Translations under genes and position numbers: made by a program
In this document: in pieces, positions 13,391 through 22,668 of the stretch
Numbering within the stretch: position 1 is the stretch's first letter
Layout: each line of letters opens with the position of its first letter
The notes under the pieces: model-generated
Seen by the model: the letters and a program-made list of their open reading frames with translations, nothing else
What the model was told of the DNA's origin: nothing
Database searches by the model: none
Virus record (IMG/VR): IMGVR_UViG_3300044816_000064
Location: 1 to 41,523 of that record
From: a virus
Reading direction: 5' to 3' (one strand)
DNA length: 41,523 nucleotides

Positions 13391-13467
13391 GCTTTGCGCG
13401 AACCACGTTTCCCGAATCGATGGCGCGAGCTTGTGAGTGGCGTTATCCGCGTCCCGGGGAACCCGAT

Positions 13468-13489
13468 TTTCAATAACTCCATACTATCG
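13468..13489 (-). repeat. Right 22-bp terminal inverted repeat
   Basis: Perfect inverted copy of 12032-12053. Its outer end lies 30 bases before the portal start codon, so it sits in the leader of the portal gene. Confidence 0.9.
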
Positions 13490-13519
13490 CAGTCGTTCAC
13501 TTAGAAAGGCAGTGATTTT

Positions 13520-15925
13520 TTGACCACCGAAAGCCCCATCGGTTACTGGCTGAGCGAGATCAAGGCCGCGAAAAAACGCGACAAGGATTATCGCAAGGAC
13601 GGGCTTCGCATCCTTGAAATCTACGGGGGCGAGAAGAGCGACACCATCCCCTTCAACATCCTCTTTTCCAACACGGAAACGCTGCTGCCGACGCTCTACT
13701 CGGCGGTCCCGAGACCGGTTGTCGATCGCCGCTTCAAGGACGGGGACATGGTCGGGAAAGCCGCCGCGACCGCAGGACAGCGGGTCCTCGAGTTCCTTCT
13801 GGACACCAACGTCGATGGTTACGAGACCTACGACGAGGCGATGCGTGCAGCGACGCTTGACGCGTTGCTCCCTGGCCGTGGCGTCACTTGCGTCAAGTAC
13901 GACGCCGAACTGGGGCAGTTGCCGACCGCGAGCGTAGACGACTCGACACCCGCCTCCGAGGACGCGAAAGGGGAGCCGGAAAAGGAAGGTGCCGCCCCCG
14001 GAGAGAAGGAACCGACCCCGTACAAGAAATCCGAGCTCGTCTGTTGCGACGCGCGATCGTGGAACCGGGTCCTCTTCGGCTACGCCAAGAAATGGTCGAA
14101 GGTCCCTTGGATCGCGTTCGAAGAGAACGTGGACAAGGAAGAGGCGACCCGGCTTTTCGGAAAGCCGATTGCGGAAGCTCTCGTCTATACGACGACTGCC
14201 GAAGAGGAAGACGAGGAAAAGAAAAAGAACAAGAACAAAGGGGAGACCCAGACCGCCACGATCTACCAGATATGGGACAAGGACGGCGGGCGGAAAGTCC
14301 GCTATGTCGCGGAGCAGTTCAAGGAAGCGTTCCTCAAGGTCGAAGACGATCCCCTTGAGTTGACGGGCTTCTACAACCTTCCCAAGCCCATCCAGTTCAT
14401 CGAGAAGTCGAACGACCTCACTCCCGTGGCTCCGTACACGCTGTACGAGAACCAGGCGAAGGAGTTGAACCGGCTCACCAACCGCATCAACAAGATCATC
14501 CAGGCGATCAAGGCCCGGGGGATCTACGACGGCGAACTTGGCGAAGACATCGCCAACGTGATGAAGCTGGACGACAACGAACTCGTCGCCGCCGACAAGA
14601 ACTCGTCCCTCGCGGCGGAAAAAGGTCTCGGCAACGCGATCTGGTTCATGCCGGTCGAGCAATTGGTGAACGTCCTTCGTGAGCTCTACACCGCGCGAGA
14701 GAATTGCAAGGCGGTCATCTTCGAAATCATGGGCCTCGCGGACATCATGCGCGGGGCTTCGCAGGCTTCCGAGACCTTGGGAGCCCAGCAGATCAAGCAG
14801 ACGTGGGGAAGCCTTCGCTTGAAGCGCCAGCAGAAGGAAGTCCAGCGCTACGCGAGGGACCTCCTGCGCTTGATGCTCGAGCTCGCGGCGACGAAATTCT
14901 CCGAGGAGACGTGGGCCAAGATGACCGGCCTTCCCTACCTCACCGCCGAGCAGTTCGCGAAGGCGCAAGCCATCGCGCAAGCCGCGCAACAGCAGATTCA
15001 GGCGGCGCAAGCGATGCCGCCCCAAGTGGATCCGCAGACGCAGCAGCCCATGCCGAATCCGCAAGTGCAACAGGCGCAGCAGCAGCTTCAACAGGCCCAG
15101 CAGGAGTTGCAGAAGCCCCAGTGGAGCCAGATCCTCGGGATGTTGAAAGACGACATCCAAAGGTCTTACCGCATCGACATCGAGACCAATTCGACCGTCG
15201 AGCCGGAAGCCGTTGAAGACCAGAAGAACATCGCGGACGTGATGAACGCGCTGGGTCAATACCTGAACGGCGTGGGACCTCTGGTTCAAAAGGGCGTCAT
15301 GCCCTTCCAAGCCGCGCAAGCCATGATGCTCGCGATCGTGCGTCGGTTCCGCTTCGGAGCCGAGATCGAGGACTACATCCAGCAGATGAAAGCCCCCGCT
15401 CTGGAGGACAACTCGGGGGACTTGAAGAAGCACGCTGCGGAACAGCAGACCAAGGTTCAAGAGACCCAGATCAAGTCGCAGGCGGAAGCGCAGCGTCGCC
15501 AGGACGAGCATGCAGCGGAGAAAGCGCGCAGCGACGCCGAGACGCAGCGCTACCTTGCCGAGCAGGAGACGAAGCGCCAGGAGATCGGCGCGGAGCTTAC
15601 TCGCGATCGCGAGCAGCGCGAGTTCGAACGTCGAGAGAAACAAGCCGAGCGCCAGTCCCAGCGGGCTATCGAGTCCGACAAGAGCCGTTGCGAGCAGGAC
15701 ACCGAGCTTCGCAAGGCCGCTCTTCAAGCTGCGGTTGCCATCGAGACCGCCGCGATCTCCGCGACGAAGAGTGCGGAAGCAGCGACTTCCGCCAACGAAG
15801 CGGCCGGGACTCAGGTGGCCAACACCGCCGAAGTCATGGCGCGGATCCTCGAACGACAGGAACAGATGCTCGCGATTGTCACGGCGCCGCCCAAGTTCGT
15901 GAAAGGCCGCGATGCCCACGTATGA
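13520..15925 (+). CDS. Portal protein
   Basis: 801 aa, TTG start behind GAAAGGCAG. The N-terminal half shows the usual portal pattern of podophages: NILFSNTETLLPTLYSAVPR, then GVTCVKYD, a long acidic/Lys insertion, PYTLYENQAKELNRLTNRIN and FEIMGLADIMRGASQASETLG, the last being the stem region with the conserved Ser/Ala cluster. The C-terminal 300 residues are Gln- and Ala-rich coiled coil (QQQIQAAQA, QQAQQQLQQAQQEL) and then a very charged helix, compatible with a P22-type barrel reaching into the head. Twelve copies would form the DNA channel. Directly followed by zinc-ribbon and scaffold genes. Confidence 0.88.
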   Translation: MTTESPIGYWLSEIKAAKKRDKDYRKDGLRILEIYGGEKSDTIPFNILFSNTETLLPTLYSAVPRPVVDRRFKDGDMVGKAAATAGQRVLEFLLDTNVDGYETYDEAMRAATLDALLPGRGVTCVKYDAELGQLPTASVDDSTPASEDAKGEPEKEGAAPGEKEPTPYKKSELVCCDARSWNRVLFGYAKKWSKVPWIAFEENVDKEEATRLFGKPIAEALVYTTTAEEEDEEKKKNKNKGETQTATIYQIWDKDGGRKVRYVAEQFKEAFLKVEDDPLELTGFYNLPKPIQFIEKSNDLTPVAPYTLYENQAKELNRLTNRINKIIQAIKARGIYDGELGEDIANVMKLDDNELVAADKNSSLAAEKGLGNAIWFMPVEQLVNVLRELYTARENCKAVIFEIMGLADIMRGASQASETLGAQQIKQTWGSLRLKRQQKEVQRYARDLLRLMLELAATKFSEETWAKMTGLPYLTAEQFAKAQAIAQAAQQQIQAAQAMPPQVDPQTQQPMPNPQVQQAQQQLQQAQQELQKPQWSQILGMLKDDIQRSYRIDIETNSTVEPEAVEDQKNIADVMNALGQYLNGVGPLVQKGVMPFQAAQAMMLAIVRRFRFGAEIEDYIQQMKAPALEDNSGDLKKHAAEQQTKVQETQIKSQAEAQRRQDEHAAEKARSDAETQRYLAEQETKRQEIGAELTRDREQREFERREKQAERQSQRAIESDKSRCEQDTELRKAALQAAVAIETAAISATKSAEAATSANEAAGTQVANTAEVMARILERQEQMLAIVTAPPKFVKGRDAHV

Positions 15926-16334
15926 CCACCGCTGCGACAACGGCCATGAGTTCGAGCTTTATCTACGGCTCGAAGAGCTCCAGCACGACCAGGTTTGCGA
16001 GTGCGGACGTCCTGCAATCCGTCTCATTCGCGCGCCGATGATCTTCGTCGCGCCAGACATTTGCTACGACTCGCCCACCACCGGCAAGTCCATCACGTCG
16101 AAGCAGGCCCGCATCGAAGACCTGAAACGCTCCGGGTGCGTCGAGTACGACCCGGGGATGCGACAGGACTACGACCGCCGCGCCCAAGAGGGCGAAAGGA
16201 AGCTCGAGCAAGTCATCGAAGCGAGCGTCGAGCAACAGATTCAGGAGATGCCCGCGCGCAAACGCGAGCTCTTGCAAACCGAACTGGCTTCCGGCGCCAC
16301 CGCCGAGCCGGTAAGACAAACACTGGGAGGCTGA
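15912..16334 (+). CDS. FmdB-type zinc-ribbon protein
   Basis: 140 aa, overlapping the portal stop by 14 bases. The N-terminus MPTYDHRCDNGHEFE with a later CECGRPAIR makes the FmdB/regulatory zinc ribbon (Cys-x-x-Gly-His and CxCG). The remainder is helical and charged. Such proteins recur between portal and scaffold genes of podophages; their role in assembly or regulation is unknown. The gene is unlikely to be transcriptional in the way its family name suggests. Confidence 0.8.
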   Translation: MPTYDHRCDNGHEFELYLRLEELQHDQVCECGRPAIRLIRAPMIFVAPDICYDSPTTGKSITSKQARIEDLKRSGCVEYDPGMRQDYDRRAQEGERKLEQVIEASVEQQIQEMPARKRELLQTELASGATAEPVRQTLGG

Positions 16335-16335
16335 T

Positions 16336-17298
16336 ATGGGACCGGACGACGAAGTCATCGACCAAGAGCAAATCGACGCGGGCGTGGAAGAGATCGCCGG
16401 GAGCCTCGGGTTCACGGAAGAGGTTGTCGATGATCCGGTCGAGGATGCTGCGGTTGCCGACGATCCTGCGGCGACCGCCGTTACCGTGCGCAACCCTCCC
16501 AAGTCGTGGGCAAAGGAATACCACGAGCCTTGGTCGAAGATCGACCCGAAGGTCCAGGAGTACGTCGAGCTTCGCGAGAAACAGATGCTCGACGGAATCG
16601 AGCAGTACAAGGACTTCTCCGGCTTCGGAAAAGCGATGCGCGATGTCATCACGCCCTACAAGGCCCTGATCGCCGCCCAAGGCATCGACGAGCCCAAGGC
16701 CGTCGCGGCTCTCATGAACGCGCACTACAAGATGTCGAGCCTCGCTCCCGCTGAGAAGCTCCAGTATTTCGCGATGATCGCCCGCAACTACGGCGTCGAT
16801 CTCGGGCAGCTTCCGCAAGGACAGCCCGCACAAGTGGATCCGGCCCTCAAGGCCATTCAGGACGAAGTCGGCTCGATCAAGAGCGCCCTCACGCAGAGGG
16901 AACGCGAGCAGTACGAGACGGCCAAGACCCAAGTTTCGAAGGACGTCGGCGCGTTTGCCGACGCGGTAGATGAGAAGGGCAACAAGGTTCACCCGTATTT
17001 CGATGACGTTGCCGAAGACATCGTCAAGTTCATCAACACGGGTGAGACGCTGGACGCTGCATACGACAAGGCGGTTTGGGCCAACCCTGTTACTCGCGCG
17101 AAAGAAACCGCGCGCCTCCAGACAGAGGCGCAGGAAAAACTTCGCACGAAGTCCAAGCAGGAGGCCGAAAAAGCCCGCAAGGCTTCGAGCACCAACGTCA
17201 GAAGTCGAGACACCAACCGAGCTCCGACAGAGCCACTGGGAAAGATGGACGACACGCTGAAAGACACTCTCGCAACCATTCGCGGGAGGACCCATTGA
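16336..17298 (+). CDS. Capsid scaffolding protein
   Basis: 320 aa, very acidic N-terminus (DDEVIDQEQIDAGVEEIAGS) followed by a KSWAKEYHEPWSKIDPKV segment, a helical middle, and a basic Lys/Arg/Ser C-terminus (KSKQEAEKARKASSTNVRSR). Acidic start, long helices and basic tail directly upstream of the major capsid gene are typical of podophage scaffolds, which bind capsid protein inside the prohead and then leave. No protease motif is seen. Confidence 0.82.
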   Translation: MGPDDEVIDQEQIDAGVEEIAGSLGFTEEVVDDPVEDAAVADDPAATAVTVRNPPKSWAKEYHEPWSKIDPKVQEYVELREKQMLDGIEQYKDFSGFGKAMRDVITPYKALIAAQGIDEPKAVAALMNAHYKMSSLAPAEKLQYFAMIARNYGVDLGQLPQGQPAQVDPALKAIQDEVGSIKSALTQREREQYETAKTQVSKDVGAFADAVDEKGNKVHPYFDDVAEDIVKFINTGETLDAAYDKAVWANPVTRAKETARLQTEAQEKLRTKSKQEAEKARKASSTNVRSRDTNRAPTEPLGKMDDTLKDTLATIRGRTH

Positions 17299-17316
17299 CC
17301 TCTTTAGGAGACCTTC

Positions 17317-18279
17317 ATGGCTTCCCCAAACACCACCTTTACGGAACTGGTTTCGACCACGTTCCGGAAGCACCGGAAGGAGATCAAGGACAACATCTCC
17401 AACCGCAACGCGCTTTACAAGTACATTCAAAAACGGGGTAACACCCGCAAGGAGGACGGCGGTCTCACGATCGCGACGCCGCTCGACTACCAGGCGAACA
17501 GCACTTACCAGCGCTACTCCGACTGGGACACGCTGAACATCTCGCAGTCGGACGTCATCTCGTCGGCGGAATACCAGTGGCGCCAGATCGCGATCAACGT
17601 CGTCGCCTCCGGTCGCGAATTGCGCATCAACTCCGGCGACTCGCGGATCATCAACCTCGCGAAGGGCCGGATCAAGAACGCGATCCGCACCTTCAACAAC
17701 AACTTCTCGTCCGACATGTACTCGGCGGGATCGCTCACGAACCAGATCAACGGCCTCCAGGCGATCATCGCGGACACGAACACGAACACCGTGGGCGGCA
17801 TCGACGCCTCCGCGTGGCCGTTCTGGCAGAACACTGTCATTTCGGCGGCGACCCTGTCCGTGACCCCGAGTGCGACCACGATCGAGAATGGCCTGATGCT
17901 GCCCGCATGGCTCGCAATCGATCGCGGCCCGGACGATCAGCCCGACTTGATCGTCGCCGACAACACCTACTACCAGTATTACGAGGGTAGCCAGGTCTCG
18001 TTGAAGCGTTACTCCGACGAGAACAAGGTGTCCGGCGGCTTCGTGTCGCTGAAATACAAGAACGCGGATGTGCTGTACGACGGCAACTCCGGCATTCCGT
18101 CCAGCCACATGTACTTCTGCAACACCAATTACCTCGAGCTCGTCGTCCACCAGGACGCGGACCTCGAAGTGATGGATGACATGCGGCCGGTCAACCAGGA
18201 TGGTTCGGTGACTCCAATCTTGTGGATGGGAAACCTCGTCTGCTCGAACCGGAAGCTCCAAGCCGTCGTGAAAGCGTAA
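17317..18279 (+). CDS. Major capsid protein
   Basis: 320 aa with an AGGAG ribosome binding site nine bases before the ATG. An N-terminal helix (FTELVSTTFRKHRKEIKDNI) is followed by an E-loop-like stretch (GNTRKEDGGLTIATPLDYQA), a WRQIAINVVASGRELRINSG segment, and a C-terminal beta-alpha part (MYFCNTNYLELVVHQDADLE and DDMRPVNQDG). Order and content agree with HK97-fold capsid proteins of temperate podophages. Position behind the scaffold supports it. The gene uses mostly preferred codons, as expected for the most abundant protein. Confidence 0.88.
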   Translation: MASPNTTFTELVSTTFRKHRKEIKDNISNRNALYKYIQKRGNTRKEDGGLTIATPLDYQANSTYQRYSDWDTLNISQSDVISSAEYQWRQIAINVVASGRELRINSGDSRIINLAKGRIKNAIRTFNNNFSSDMYSAGSLTNQINGLQAIIADTNTNTVGGIDASAWPFWQNTVISAATLSVTPSATTIENGLMLPAWLAIDRGPDDQPDLIVADNTYYQYYEGSQVSLKRYSDENKVSGGFVSLKYKNADVLYDGNSGIPSSHMYFCNTNYLELVVHQDADLEVMDDMRPVNQDGSVTPILWMGNLVCSNRKLQAVVKA

Positions 18280-18292
18280 GGAGACCACACAC

Positions 18293-19003
18293 ATGTTTGC
18301 TTCTCTCGACTTTGCCGGTGCCGCACCTTTCAACGACTGGTTCGCTCCGGATGCCACGCAACGGCATCAACTCGGCTTGAAGATCACGGCGGTCGATCCC
18401 TTCTGGGGATTGGGCGAGTTCGTGTACATCAAGTCGAACGACGCCATCTTGAAGGGCTCTCTCGTCGCCTGGAACGGCACCTACCAAGGTGTGCTGCTCC
18501 CCAGCACGGCGGGACAGGGCTTCCCCTTCGGTATCGCGATGGCCCCGATTCCCTCCGCGAGCTTCGGCTGGCTCCAAGTCTCCGGACGCACCGTCTACAA
18601 GACGAATGCGACCGTGGCTGCGGATACGGCTGTCGCTGTCGCTGCGGCGGGTATCGCGGGGACCCTTGCCAACGGCAAGCAACTCGTCAACGTCCGAAAC
18701 CTCGTCGCAGCCACTGGTACTCGTACCGTGACCGCGATCACGACCAACGGCACGGGCGTCCTGCAAACCGGCGGCTATGACGGGTTCTTCATCGGCATGG
18801 CGCTGTCCGGAACGGGCATCCCCGCCTCTACCGTGGTGGCGAAGCTGGACCCGGACGGTCGGACCATCTACACCGGTTCGGCCATCGGCACCCTTGGCGA
18901 CAAGAACTCGACCGCGTCGGGCTCGATCACCCTCACCGGGACCTTCACGGGTTTCGGCGAAGGAATGGTCATGTACCCCTTCGCGCAAGGCCAGGTCGCT
19001 TAA
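18293..19003 (+). CDS. Putative capsid decoration / cement protein, 236 aa
   Basis: Beta-rich, Gly/Thr/Ala-rich, beginning right after the capsid gene with AAGGAG. The segment GEFVYIKSNDAILKGSLVAW resembles the opening of DUF2190-type cement proteins. The C-terminal half is a Thr/Gly beta domain (GTRTVTAITTNGTG and STASGSITLTGTF), possibly exposed on the head. No enzymatic motif. A terminator follows. Confidence 0.65.
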   Translation: MFASLDFAGAAPFNDWFAPDATQRHQLGLKITAVDPFWGLGEFVYIKSNDAILKGSLVAWNGTYQGVLLPSTAGQGFPFGIAMAPIPSASFGWLQVSGRTVYKTNATVAADTAVAVAAAGIAGTLANGKQLVNVRNLVAATGTRTVTAITTNGTGVLQTGGYDGFFIGMALSGTGIPASTVVAKLDPDGRTIYTGSAIGTLGDKNSTASGSITLTGTFTGFGEGMVMYPFAQGQVA

Positions 19004-19011
19004 CCCCTTCT

Positions 19012-19031
19012 GCCCCCTTCGGGGGGCTTTT
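19012..19031 (+). terminator. Terminator after capsid and decoration genes
   Basis: GCCCCC-TTCG-GGGGGC followed by TTTT. Six GC pairs with a stable TTCG loop. It lies eight bases after the decoration gene stop and would cut back expression of downstream tail genes relative to capsid protein. Confidence 0.85.
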
Positions 19032-19070
19032 CAGAGGGATCGCCCTCTGACAAGTCCCAAGGAGAAGACA

Positions 19071-19820
19071 ATGAGCATTCAAGACATGGTGGAACGCAAG
19101 GAACGCCCTCCGTTCGTGAAGTTCGTTCGCGTGGCGCTCGACGATCCGGAAGAAACACGGAAGCAAGGGCATTACGTCGCGAAGGACGTTGACTTCGTGA
19201 ACGTGACCCCCGCGTATTCGAAGGACGTCTTCAAGGCTCCCGTTTCCGAGTGGTTCAACACGCTTGAGCAGGACGTGAGGAACGAGAGATTCCCCCAACA
19301 GTGGCTCGACCTCTTCAAGGACAACTACAACAAGTGGCGCAACGGCCAGGAGATTCCACTGAACGGGACTGCCATTAAGGGCTGGGGCGTCATCTCTCCC
19401 GCGCAACAGGAAACCTTGACGCGGATGAACATCCTCACCGTCGAAGACCTGGCGAGCATCAATGACGAAGGCGTGAAGCGCGTCGGCATGGGCGCCGTCG
19501 AGTTGAAGAGAAAAGCCGCCGCGTGGCTCGCGGAGCTCGGGGAAAAGGGGCCGAACACCATCAAGATCGCCGCCCTCGAAGCCGAGAACGCGCTTCTCAA
19601 GAAAAACCAGGAGTCCTTGGAAAAGGCGGTCTCGGATCTGAAAGCCGCCATCGAGATCAAGCAAGGCCCCGTGGCCGTGAGCGTCCCCACCATCACGTCG
19701 AGCGACATCATCGAGGACTTCACGCACGAAGAACTCGTAACGAAATACATCGAGAAGTTCGCGAAGCCTCCGCACCATCGCAAGAGCGACCAGACGATCC
19801 GCACGGAACTGGGGCTGTAG
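19071..19820 (+). CDS. Virion-module protein with helix-hairpin-helix, 249 aa
   Basis: ATG preceded by AAGGAGAAG. The middle reads TRMNILTVEDLASINDEGVK and VGMGAVELKRKAAAWLAEL, a helix-hairpin-helix-like element seen in DNA-binding proteins and in some head-associated phage proteins. A coiled coil (EAENALLKKNQESLEKAVSD) and a basic end follow. It lies between capsid and tail genes. Function unknown; a head-completion or DNA-contacting structural protein is possible. Confidence 0.6.
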   Translation: MSIQDMVERKERPPFVKFVRVALDDPEETRKQGHYVAKDVDFVNVTPAYSKDVFKAPVSEWFNTLEQDVRNERFPQQWLDLFKDNYNKWRNGQEIPLNGTAIKGWGVISPAQQETLTRMNILTVEDLASINDEGVKRVGMGAVELKRKAAAWLAELGEKGPNTIKIAALEAENALLKKNQESLEKAVSDLKAAIEIKQGPVAVSVPTITSSDIIEDFTHEELVTKYIEKFAKPPHHRKSDQTIRTELGL

Positions 19821-20534
19821 ATGGCCACGCTGCTCGAGATCGTGACCGACCTGTGCGGGAGACAAAACATCCCCGTGCCGACGACGGTTTACGGCACGAG
19901 CGATCCGCAGGTTCGCCAGATCATGAGACTCCTCGAGGAGGAGGGGAACGACCTCGCGCAACGCGGTGAATGGGAGAGTCTTACCAAGGAGGCGTCTCAT
20001 ACCACGCTCGCCCTCGAAGACCAAGGGGCAATAGCGACCATCGCGAACAGCGGTTTCCGAAACGTCAAGAACAACACCATCTGGGACCGCACCGACCGCC
20101 TTCCTGTACTGGGACCCATGAGCTCGTCGGAGTGGCAGGCGATGAAGGCCGTCTTCACAGACGGTCCGCGCTATCGCTTCCGCATCCGGGGCGGAAAACT
20201 CTTGGTGAACCCAACCCCCACGGCGGGACACAGTTGGTACTTCGAGTACGTCTCGAAGCTCTGGATGACGGACACCGGGGGCACGATCTACAAGCGGCGC
20301 TTCACTGCCGACACCGACATCATTCTCCTTCCCGAAGACCTGACACTCCAAGGGCTGCGCTGGCGCTGGAAGAAAGAGAAGGGGATGGACTACGCGGAGG
20401 ACTTCCGCACCTACGAAACGCAAGTGAAGAGCGCTCTCGGCAAGGATGGGGGGAAACCCATCCTGTCGATGGACGACAGCGACCGCTTCCCAGTTCCCGG
20501 CGTCTGGGTTTCTCCGGGGAGTTGGTCGCTGTGA
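19821..20534 (+). CDS. Tail tubular protein A-like head-tail adaptor
   Basis: 237 aa, start immediately after the previous stop. The pattern MATLLEIVTDLCGRQNIPVP, LLEEEGNDLAQRGEWESLTK and the ending PILSMDD matches the gp4/gp11-type adaptors of podophages, which attach below the portal. A conserved WRWKKEKGMDYAEDF helix lies near residue 185. Followed by the tail nozzle gene with a four-base overlap. Confidence 0.78.
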   Translation: MATLLEIVTDLCGRQNIPVPTTVYGTSDPQVRQIMRLLEEEGNDLAQRGEWESLTKEASHTTLALEDQGAIATIANSGFRNVKNNTIWDRTDRLPVLGPMSSSEWQAMKAVFTDGPRYRFRIRGGKLLVNPTPTAGHSWYFEYVSKLWMTDTGGTIYKRRFTADTDIILLPEDLTLQGLRWRWKKEKGMDYAEDFRTYETQVKSALGKDGGKPILSMDDSDRFPVPGVWVSPGSWSL

Positions 20535-22099
20535 GGGTCGCACTCCGGGGGAAGGCGCGGATTCAACAGGGGCGAGTCTCGGAGTCCATCAGCTACCCGG
20601 CCCCAGTAGGCGGTTGGAATGCACGCGATGCGTGGGCGGAGATGGCCGCGATCGACGCGCTCGTGCTCGAGAATTGGTATCCACGGACATCGTACTGCGA
20701 GATCCGGGGAGGCTATTCGAGCTTCGCGACGGGACTCACCAACAATGGCAAAACGCTCGCCGTCTACAACAAGACGAACGGGGCGAGCCAGATGTTCTGC
20801 GCTACGCAAGCTGGGGTGTACGACGCCTCGATTTCAGGAGCTGTCCCCGCATCGCTCGCCGCAAGGACCAACGGCAAGCATCAACACGTCAACTTCGGGG
20901 ACGGCACGAACAACTACCTCATCATGGTCAACGGGGCCGACAAGCCCCTGTACTACGACGGCACGACATGGATTGCCGTAGATGCCGCGAGCTCTCCGGC
21001 CCTGACGGGGGTCACGTCCTCCACGCTGGTCCACGTCAACGTCTTCAAGGGGCGGCTTTTCTTCATCCCCGTGAACTCGCTCGCGTTCTACTACCTCGCG
21101 GCCGGGGCTGCGGGTGGAGCGCTCACGAAGTTCGCGCTCGACGGCGAAGCGCCTCGCGGCGGCTATCTGATGGCCATGGCGACGTGGACCGTGGATGGCG
21201 GCAATGGCCCGGACGATCGGGCGGTCTTCGTCACGTCCGAAGGCGATCTCATCGTCTACCAGGGAACCAATCCTTCGAGTGCTTCAAGCTGGGCGAAGAT
21301 CGGGAGCTACTTCGTTGGGAAGCCTCTCGGAAGGCGCTGCTTTGAAAAACTCGGCGGGGACTTGGTTCTCCTTACGCAGAACGGAGCCTTTCCGCTTTCC
21401 AAGGCGCTCCAGTCCGCAACGATCAACTATACGTCGGCTCTCTCGGACAAGATCACCAAGGCGTTCAACGACGCGGCTCGCTCGTATTCGGGCGTTTTCG
21501 GCTGGAAGGCGACGGTCTATCCGAACCAAGCCGCCTTGATCGTGAACGTCCCGCAAGCGGAGGACGGCACGCACGAGCAGTACGTGATGAACACGATCAG
21601 CGGGTCTTGGTGCAAGTTCACTAAATGGAACGCGGAGGATTTCGCCGTATTTAACGGCGACCTCTATTTCACCGCTGGAACCGTCGTCTACAAGGCGTGG
21701 ACGGGCAACATCGACGGCGTAAACGACATCATTGCTTACGGGAAAACAGCCTTCTCATACTTCGGGAGCACGGGCGATCTCAAGCAGTTCACTGGCTTTC
21801 AACCCGTTCTCGCGGTCAACGGCTCGCTCTCGTTCCTTGCCGACATCGACGTGGACTTCGGTGACGGGCCGATCACCACCACGGCGACATACACCGTCGT
21901 TTCCGGAGCCTTGTGGGGCGTGGGACGTTGGAATCAGGACTACTGGGCTCCAGGCGTTGAGGTCGTGAAGCAATGGAACTCGCCCGCCGAGTACCCGGGC
22001 TACTGCGCCGCCGGGAAGGTGAAGATCGCGACCAACAGCCTCACGGTCCAGTGGATGGCGTCTACCTACATCTTTCAGCGCGGCGGGATGCTCGGATGA
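20531..22099 (+). CDS. Tail nozzle / stabilisation protein (tail tubular B-like)
   Basis: 522 aa from the GTG overlapping the adaptor stop. Starts with the typical SYPAPVGGWNARDAWAEMAA, then ENWYPRTSYCEIRGGYSSFA, and is composed of repeated beta segments (YLIMVNGADKPLYYDGTTW) that suggest a propeller, ending FQRGGMLG. This is the pattern of P22 gp10-like/T7 gp12-like nozzle proteins that close the short tail and bind fibres. No long tape measure or sheath gene is present, so the tail is short. Confidence 0.82.
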   Translation: MRVALRGKARIQQGRVSESISYPAPVGGWNARDAWAEMAAIDALVLENWYPRTSYCEIRGGYSSFATGLTNNGKTLAVYNKTNGASQMFCATQAGVYDASISGAVPASLAARTNGKHQHVNFGDGTNNYLIMVNGADKPLYYDGTTWIAVDAASSPALTGVTSSTLVHVNVFKGRLFFIPVNSLAFYYLAAGAAGGALTKFALDGEAPRGGYLMAMATWTVDGGNGPDDRAVFVTSEGDLIVYQGTNPSSASSWAKIGSYFVGKPLGRRCFEKLGGDLVLLTQNGAFPLSKALQSATINYTSALSDKITKAFNDAARSYSGVFGWKATVYPNQAALIVNVPQAEDGTHEQYVMNTISGSWCKFTKWNAEDFAVFNGDLYFTAGTVVYKAWTGNIDGVNDIIAYGKTAFSYFGSTGDLKQFTGFQPVLAVNGSLSFLADIDVDFGDGPITTTATYTVVSGALWGVGRWNQDYWAPGVEVVKQWNSPAEYPGYCAAGKVKIATNSLTVQWMASTYIFQRGGMLG

Positions 22100-22668
22100 T
22101 CTTCGCCGTCGAGCCGTTGGGAGAAGCGTGGGGCGAGATGATTACGCTAGCCTCGCAACACTGGCACGAGACGCAGGAATATCGCCACAACCAGCCATTC
22201 GCGCCGAGCTTCGATCGTTACAACCAGTACGCGCAGTCCGGTTGGTTCCTGCAATTCACGGTCCGCGATGAAGGCCGCATGGTGGGGTATGGCGGGGTCT
22301 ACCTTGTCCCATCCATGCACACGCAAGTCCTCATCGCGCAGGAGGACACCTGGTATCTGTTGCCCGCATACCGTAAGGGATGGACCGCCATGAAGTTCTT
22401 CAAGTTCATGGAGGCTGAGTGCCGCAAACGCGGGGCGAGACAGGTCAATCTCACCGTCCCCGAGGGGATCGGAACGGGTGTCTTGTGCGAGCGTATGGGC
22501 TACCGCAAGGTGGCCATTCACTACGCGAAGGACATTCACCCGCTAGAGGGTGCGGCTGCTGTAACAGATATGCAATGCTCAAATAGCCAAGTACGGGCCG
22601 ACAGCCCACCTCTTCAACGAGTGGAGTTGTCGAATGTGCCAAGCAACGCCTCCGGCGGGAGCGAGTAG
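22096..22668 (+). CDS. GNAT-family N-acetyltransferase
   Basis: 190 aa, ATG overlapping the nozzle stop. GNAT features: beta strands FTVRDEGRMVGYGGVYLVPS, a YLLPAYRKGWTAMKFFKFME segment (acetyl-CoA binding V/A-loop and helix), and LCERMGYRKV near the end, the usual E-x-x-GY-x. The C-terminal 40 residues are not part of the domain. Acetyltransferases recur in this place in podophage structural modules; substrate unknown, perhaps a virion protein or a host target. Confidence 0.78.
   Translation: MIFAVEPLGEAWGEMITLASQHWHETQEYRHNQPFAPSFDRYNQYAQSGWFLQFTVRDEGRMVGYGGVYLVPSMHTQVLIAQEDTWYLLPAYRKGWTAMKFFKFMEAECRKRGARQVNLTVPEGIGTGVLCERMGYRKVAIHYAKDIHPLEGAAAVTDMQCSNSQVRADSPPLQRVELSNVPSNASGGSE

Larger units (their letters stand above)
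12032..13489. mobile_element. 1.46-kb cassette with perfect 22-bp inverted repeats
   Basis: Bases 12032-12053 and 13468-13489 are perfect inverted copies. They enclose a truncated IS1595-type transposase on the plus strand and, on the minus strand, an unrecognised gene, a class II tRNA and a broken coiled-coil gene. The cassette interrupts the late operon between a virion gene and the portal gene and runs mostly against its direction. I see no target-site duplication in the eight flanking bases, so it may be an old or composite insertion, or a segment that inverts. It must have entered a gap between genes, since neither flanking gene is damaged. Confidence 0.75.

Noticed and set aside
13484-15940. 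818-codon open frame on the minus strand opposite the portal gene
   Set aside because: Shadow of the high-GC portal gene; its translation is Leu/Arg-rich repetitive with no domain, and no start signals.
16213-18357. 714-codon open frame on the minus strand opposite scaffold and capsid genes
   Set aside because: Spans several well-supported plus-strand genes and has the composition of a reverse shadow.
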